DNA of 9,364 nt from Thermogutta sp. (GTDB lineage: Bacteria; Planctomycetota; Planctomycetia; Pirellulales; Thermoguttaceae), in NCBI RefSeq assembly GCF_014359955.1, contig NZ_JACIYL010000088.1:299-9662 (forward strand). The letters run 5' to 3'. The notes under the pieces are model-generated. The model had not been told where the DNA came from. It searched no databases and saw only the letters and a program-made list of their open reading frames with translations. The position numbers and the translations under genes are program-made. This document shows positions 7,369 through 9,364 of the stretch, in pieces. Positions within the stretch are counted from its first letter, which is position 1. Every line of letters starts with the position of its first letter.

Positions 7369-8631
7369 ATGAGCAATGTGCCAGAGGTCGTCATAACAGG
7401 CCTGGGAGTTGTCAGCCCGATTGGAACGGGACCGGAGGAGTTTTGGCGGTCTCTCTCCGAAGGCCGGTCCGGCATTCGGCGGATTCCGGTGCTTGATGGC
7501 CAGGCGTTTCCCTTTGCAATCGGGGGTCTGATACCCGATTTCGACGCCACCGACAAGATTCGCCCACGTAAGGCGCTGAAGGTGATGAGTCGAGACATTC
7601 AGCTTGCCTTCGTGGCGGCCGATATGGCCCTTCAGGAAGCTGGGATCGCGGCGTCGGGCGTCGCCCCAGAGCGGTTGGGTATCGTATTCGGAGCAGACCT
7701 GATCCCCTGCGAACTGGACGAAATTGCAAACGCGATCCGTAGCTGCATTGTGGACGGCCGATTTGATTTTAGTTTGTGGGGAACTCGGGCACTCTCGGAG
7801 TTGTATCCTCTCTGGCTTCTCAAGTACCTTCCCAATATGCCTGCATGTCATATTGGGATTGCGTACGATGCCCGCGGGCCGAATAACTCGCTGACTCTCG
7901 CGGAAGTTTCCAGCCTGGCTGCGATTATGGAGGCGGTACGCGTGATCCAGCGGGGGGATGCCGACGTCATGGTGGCCGGGGGAACCGGTTGCCGGATTCA
8001 TCCTGCGGTTTGGGTTAGAACCGGAGCGTACCAGTTATCCAGCCGGATTGAAGAGCCTGAAAGGGCGTGTCGGCCGTTCGACGCGGATCGTGACGGAATG
8101 GTTCACGGTGAGGGTGCCGGAGCGGTGGTGCTCGAAAGCCGAAAGCATGCCGAAGCGCGTGGGGCAAGGATTCTGGGACGGGTTCTGGGATTTGCCTGTG
8201 CGTTTGAGGCTCGGCGGCCGGATCGAGCGTGGTCCGGGGAAGCCGTCAAAAGGGCGATTCACGACGCGCTCCGAATGGCAGAGTTGACCCCACGCGAGGT
8301 GGGGCACGTTAATGCCCACGGACTTGCAACGGTAGAAGACGACATCGCTGAAGCCTGCGCGATTCGCTGCGAACTTGGGGACGCACCGGTGACGGCCCCA
8401 AAAAGTTATTTCGGCAACCTTGCAGCGGGAACCGGTGCTGTAGAATTAGCGGTTTCTCTTCTGGCATTCAGGCATGGACAGGTGCCCGCCACCCTCAACT
8501 GCGAACGTCCTGATCCGCGGTGTCCCATCAACGTTATTCATAAGGGACCTGTGTCAGCGGCGCCGGTCGCCGTTGTCCTCAACCATTCACGCATCGGGCA
8601 GGCCGTGGCAATGGTCGTCGCGGGAGCCTGA
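7369..8631 (+). CDS. FabF-like beta-ketoacyl synthase homologue lacking the catalytic Cys (KS-beta/CLF-like)
   Basis: The product has 420 residues, a normal FabF length. The start is placed at the ATG at 7369 because EVVITGLGVVSPIG, the usual KS N-terminus, follows at once; upstream in-frame starts add residues with no family counterpart. The thiolase fold is clear: WLLKYLPNMPACHIGI, GDADVMVAGG, RPFDADRDGMVHGEGAGAVVLE, VNAHG and TLNCERPDPRCPINVI. The catalytic set is altered. The nucleophilic Cys of the GPxxSxxTAC motif is Glu179 (codon GAA at 7903-7905). The VNAHG His317 and Lys345 are kept. The second His of KSxxGH is Asn350 (AAC at 8416-8418). The C-terminal FGFGGTN loop is replaced by NHSRIGQ (~405-411). 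It should not condense acyl chains by the normal Cys mechanism. Chain-length factors and KSQ decarboxylases carry Gln at the Cys position, so a related role is plausible but inferred. No catalytic KS partner or acyl carrier protein lies in the window. Confidence 0.9.
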   Translation: MSNVPEVVITGLGVVSPIGTGPEEFWRSLSEGRSGIRRIPVLDGQAFPFAIGGLIPDFDATDKIRPRKALKVMSRDIQLAFVAADMALQEAGIAASGVAPERLGIVFGADLIPCELDEIANAIRSCIVDGRFDFSLWGTRALSELYPLWLLKYLPNMPACHIGIAYDARGPNNSLTLAEVSSLAAIMEAVRVIQRGDADVMVAGGTGCRIHPAVWVRTGAYQLSSRIEEPERACRPFDADRDGMVHGEGAGAVVLESRKHAEARGARILGRVLGFACAFEARRPDRAWSGEAVKRAIHDALRMAELTPREVGHVNAHGLATVEDDIAEACAIRCELGDAPVTAPKSYFGNLAAGTGAVELAVSLLAFRHGQVPATLNCERPDPRCPINVIHKGPVSAAPVAVVLNHSRIGQAVAMVVAGA

Positions 8632-8670
8632 AGTGATCGCCCTGTGCGTTCAGGTGAAAGCGCGACACAC

Positions 8671-8698
8671 TTGACGCTCGGATAACATACTATATCAC
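8671..8698 (+). promoter_or_regulatory. Candidate sigma-70-type promoter for purE
   Basis: TTGACG (8671-8676, five of six consensus bases) is followed after 16 bases by TATCAC (8693-8698, four of six). It sits in an AT-rich patch within the 120-base gap between the ketoacyl-synthase stop and purE. Transcription would begin near 8705, leaving a leader of ~45 bases. An overlapping TATATC at 8691 has a shorter, less favourable spacing. This suggests purE can be expressed independently of the gene before it. Confidence 0.42.
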
Positions 8699-8751
8699 AC
8701 GGGAAATGCGTACGAGGATCACCGAAACCTAGAGAGAAGGAACGACTGGAC

Positions 8752-9258
8752 ATGAGTGCAGTGGTGGGAATTCTGATGGGAAGTGACAGTGATTGGCCTC
8801 ATGTGAAAGCGGCGGCCGATATCCTCAAAGAGTTCGGGGTTCCATTTGAGGTGCACGTTATGAGTGCCCATCGTACCCCCGACAAAGTGGCGCAGTATGC
8901 GCGGGAGGCCGAGTCGCGAGGGATGAAAATCATCCTTGCTGCAGCAGGCGGGGCGGCACACCTGGCCGGTGTGGTCGCAGCGCACACCACACTTCCTGTT
9001 ATTGGCATTCCAGTGCCGACCAATTTGGCAGGTGGATTGGACTCCCTTCTGTCGATGGTCCAAATGCCGGGCGACATCCCGGTGGCTACTGTGGGAGTTG
9101 GGAGCGGCGGACCGCGGAATGCCGGGCTTCTGGCGATTGCGATCCTCGCGCTCTCCGACACGAAACTGGCGGAAAAGTTGAAAGATTTTCGAAAGCGGCT
9201 GGTCGAAAAAGTCACGGCGAGAGATCAGTCGCTGCAGTCGAAGATCAACGAGGAATAA
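8752..9258 (+). CDS. purE: PurE, N5-carboxyaminoimidazole ribonucleotide mutase
   Basis: The product has 168 residues, the normal length of a bacterial class I PurE. It catalyses the conversion of N5-CAIR to CAIR (4-carboxy-5-aminoimidazole ribonucleotide) in de novo purine synthesis in the cytoplasm. The family signatures are present in order: [10 protein letters not shown] (residues 6-15) for phosphate and ribose binding, VMSAHRTPD (36-44) with the catalytic His40, [17 protein letters not shown] (63-79), LPVIGIPV, and [24 protein letters not shown] (105-128). A Shine-Dalgarno-like AGAAGGAA at 8735-8742 lies nine bases before the ATG. In many bacteria purE is followed by purK; the little sequence visible downstream does not show a PurK N-terminus. 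The gene follows the ketoacyl-synthase homologue by 120 bases with a candidate promoter between them, so linkage of function is unlikely. Confidence 0.96.
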   Translation: MSAVVGILMGSDSDWPHVKAAADILKEFGVPFEVHVMSAHRTPDKVAQYAREAESRGMKIILAAAGGAAHLAGVVAAHTTLPVIGIPVPTNLAGGLDSLLSMVQMPGDIPVATVGVGSGGPRNAGLLAIAILALSDTKLAEKLKDFRKRLVEKVTARDQSLQSKINEE

Positions 9259-9273
9259 CACAGAAGATCGCTG

Positions 9274-9364
9274 ATGCCGCGGGCGCCAGCCCTTGCGGTT
9301 TCGAGTTGGCGGACAGAAAGGTACTCGGGTAGCGGCATGACAAGAGAAGTGGCCACACTGGAGT
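9274..9364 (+). CDS. Possible start of a downstream gene, truncated by the window edge
   Basis: A frame opens at the ATG at 9274, fifteen bases after the purE stop, and stays open for 30 codons to the edge. A second in-frame ATG at 9337, followed by TREVATLE, is an alternative start. Neither has a clear ribosome binding site, and the visible residues match no family I know. They do not look like the glycine-rich PurK N-terminus. The final eight bases could be adapter rather than genome. The call is weak and rests only on an open frame in an operon-like position. Confidence 0.22.
   Translation, partial: MPRAPALAVSSWRTERYSGSGMTREVATLE

Noticed and set aside
6899..7372. 157-codon plus-strand open frame in the divergent intergenic region, with several Cys residues (FRCPNCPAGAP)
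   Set aside because: The CPNC piece hints at a metal site, but a second pair is not properly placed, composition is irregular, there is no ribosome binding site and it ends over the KS start. Chance is more likely.
6868..8001. 377-codon minus-strand open frame overlapping the intergenic region and the ketoacyl-synthase gene
   Set aside because: Half of it is antisense to the well-supported KS homologue, and the translation has no recognisable motif. The intergenic part alone is not evidence for a gene.
8627..8654. CCTGAA / TTCAGG inverted repeat at the end of the ketoacyl-synthase gene
   Set aside because: Only six pairs with a 16-base loop and no following U-tract; too weak to call a terminator.
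1..9364. CRISPR array, tRNA, rRNA, transposase or phage genes
   Set aside because: I found no regularly spaced direct repeats, no cloverleaf or rRNA sequence and no transposase- or integrase-like product on either strand.

Overview
The window looks like one end, or perhaps all, of a short GC-rich metagenome or draft contig. Its first 28 bases are not genomic: they match the Illumina TruSeq read-2 adapter at 26 of 28 positions. The gene content points to a planctomycete, possibly a thermophilic polysaccharide degrader of the Pirellulales/Thermoguttaceae type. The reasons are large lineage-specific coiled-coil membrane proteins, GYF_2 (DUF4339) domains, a secreted multidomain glycoside hydrolase, an extra ketoacyl-synthase paralogue and weak ribosome binding sites. 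This assignment is inference; no rRNA or tRNA is present to fix it.

Left part (30-5064, + strand). Three closely spaced co-directional genes appear to form a membrane-associated cassette. The first has an N-terminal hydrophobic segment, a long disordered linker and an unrecognised C-terminal domain. The second is a ~970-residue helical/coiled-coil protein with one central transmembrane helix. The third has two tandem GYF_2 domains followed by two transmembrane helices. Its function is unknown. The upstream part of the operon is lost at the adapter-tainted contig edge.

Middle (5162-6862, - strand). A convergent gene encodes an exported GH26 glycosidase (probable beta-mannanase) with signal peptide, catalytic domain, Ig-like domain and C-terminal F5/8 type C (discoidin/CBM32-like) domain. 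A ~500-base divergent intergenic region (6875-7368) separates it from the next gene and holds two inverted-repeat structures and a candidate promoter.

Right part (7369-9258, + strand). A FabF-family ketoacyl-synthase homologue lacks the nucleophilic Cys (Glu instead), one catalytic His (Asn instead) and the C-terminal Gly-rich FGFGG motif. It is therefore probably not a condensing enzyme; it may be a chain-length-factor-like or decarboxylase-like paralogue. It is followed by purE (N5-CAIR mutase, purine biosynthesis), which has its own candidate promoter. An ORF running off the right edge is uncertain.

The strongest points for follow-up are the degenerate ketoacyl synthase, the uncharacterised coiled-coil/GYF_2 membrane cassette, and the adapter contamination, which corrupts the first gene's N-terminus.
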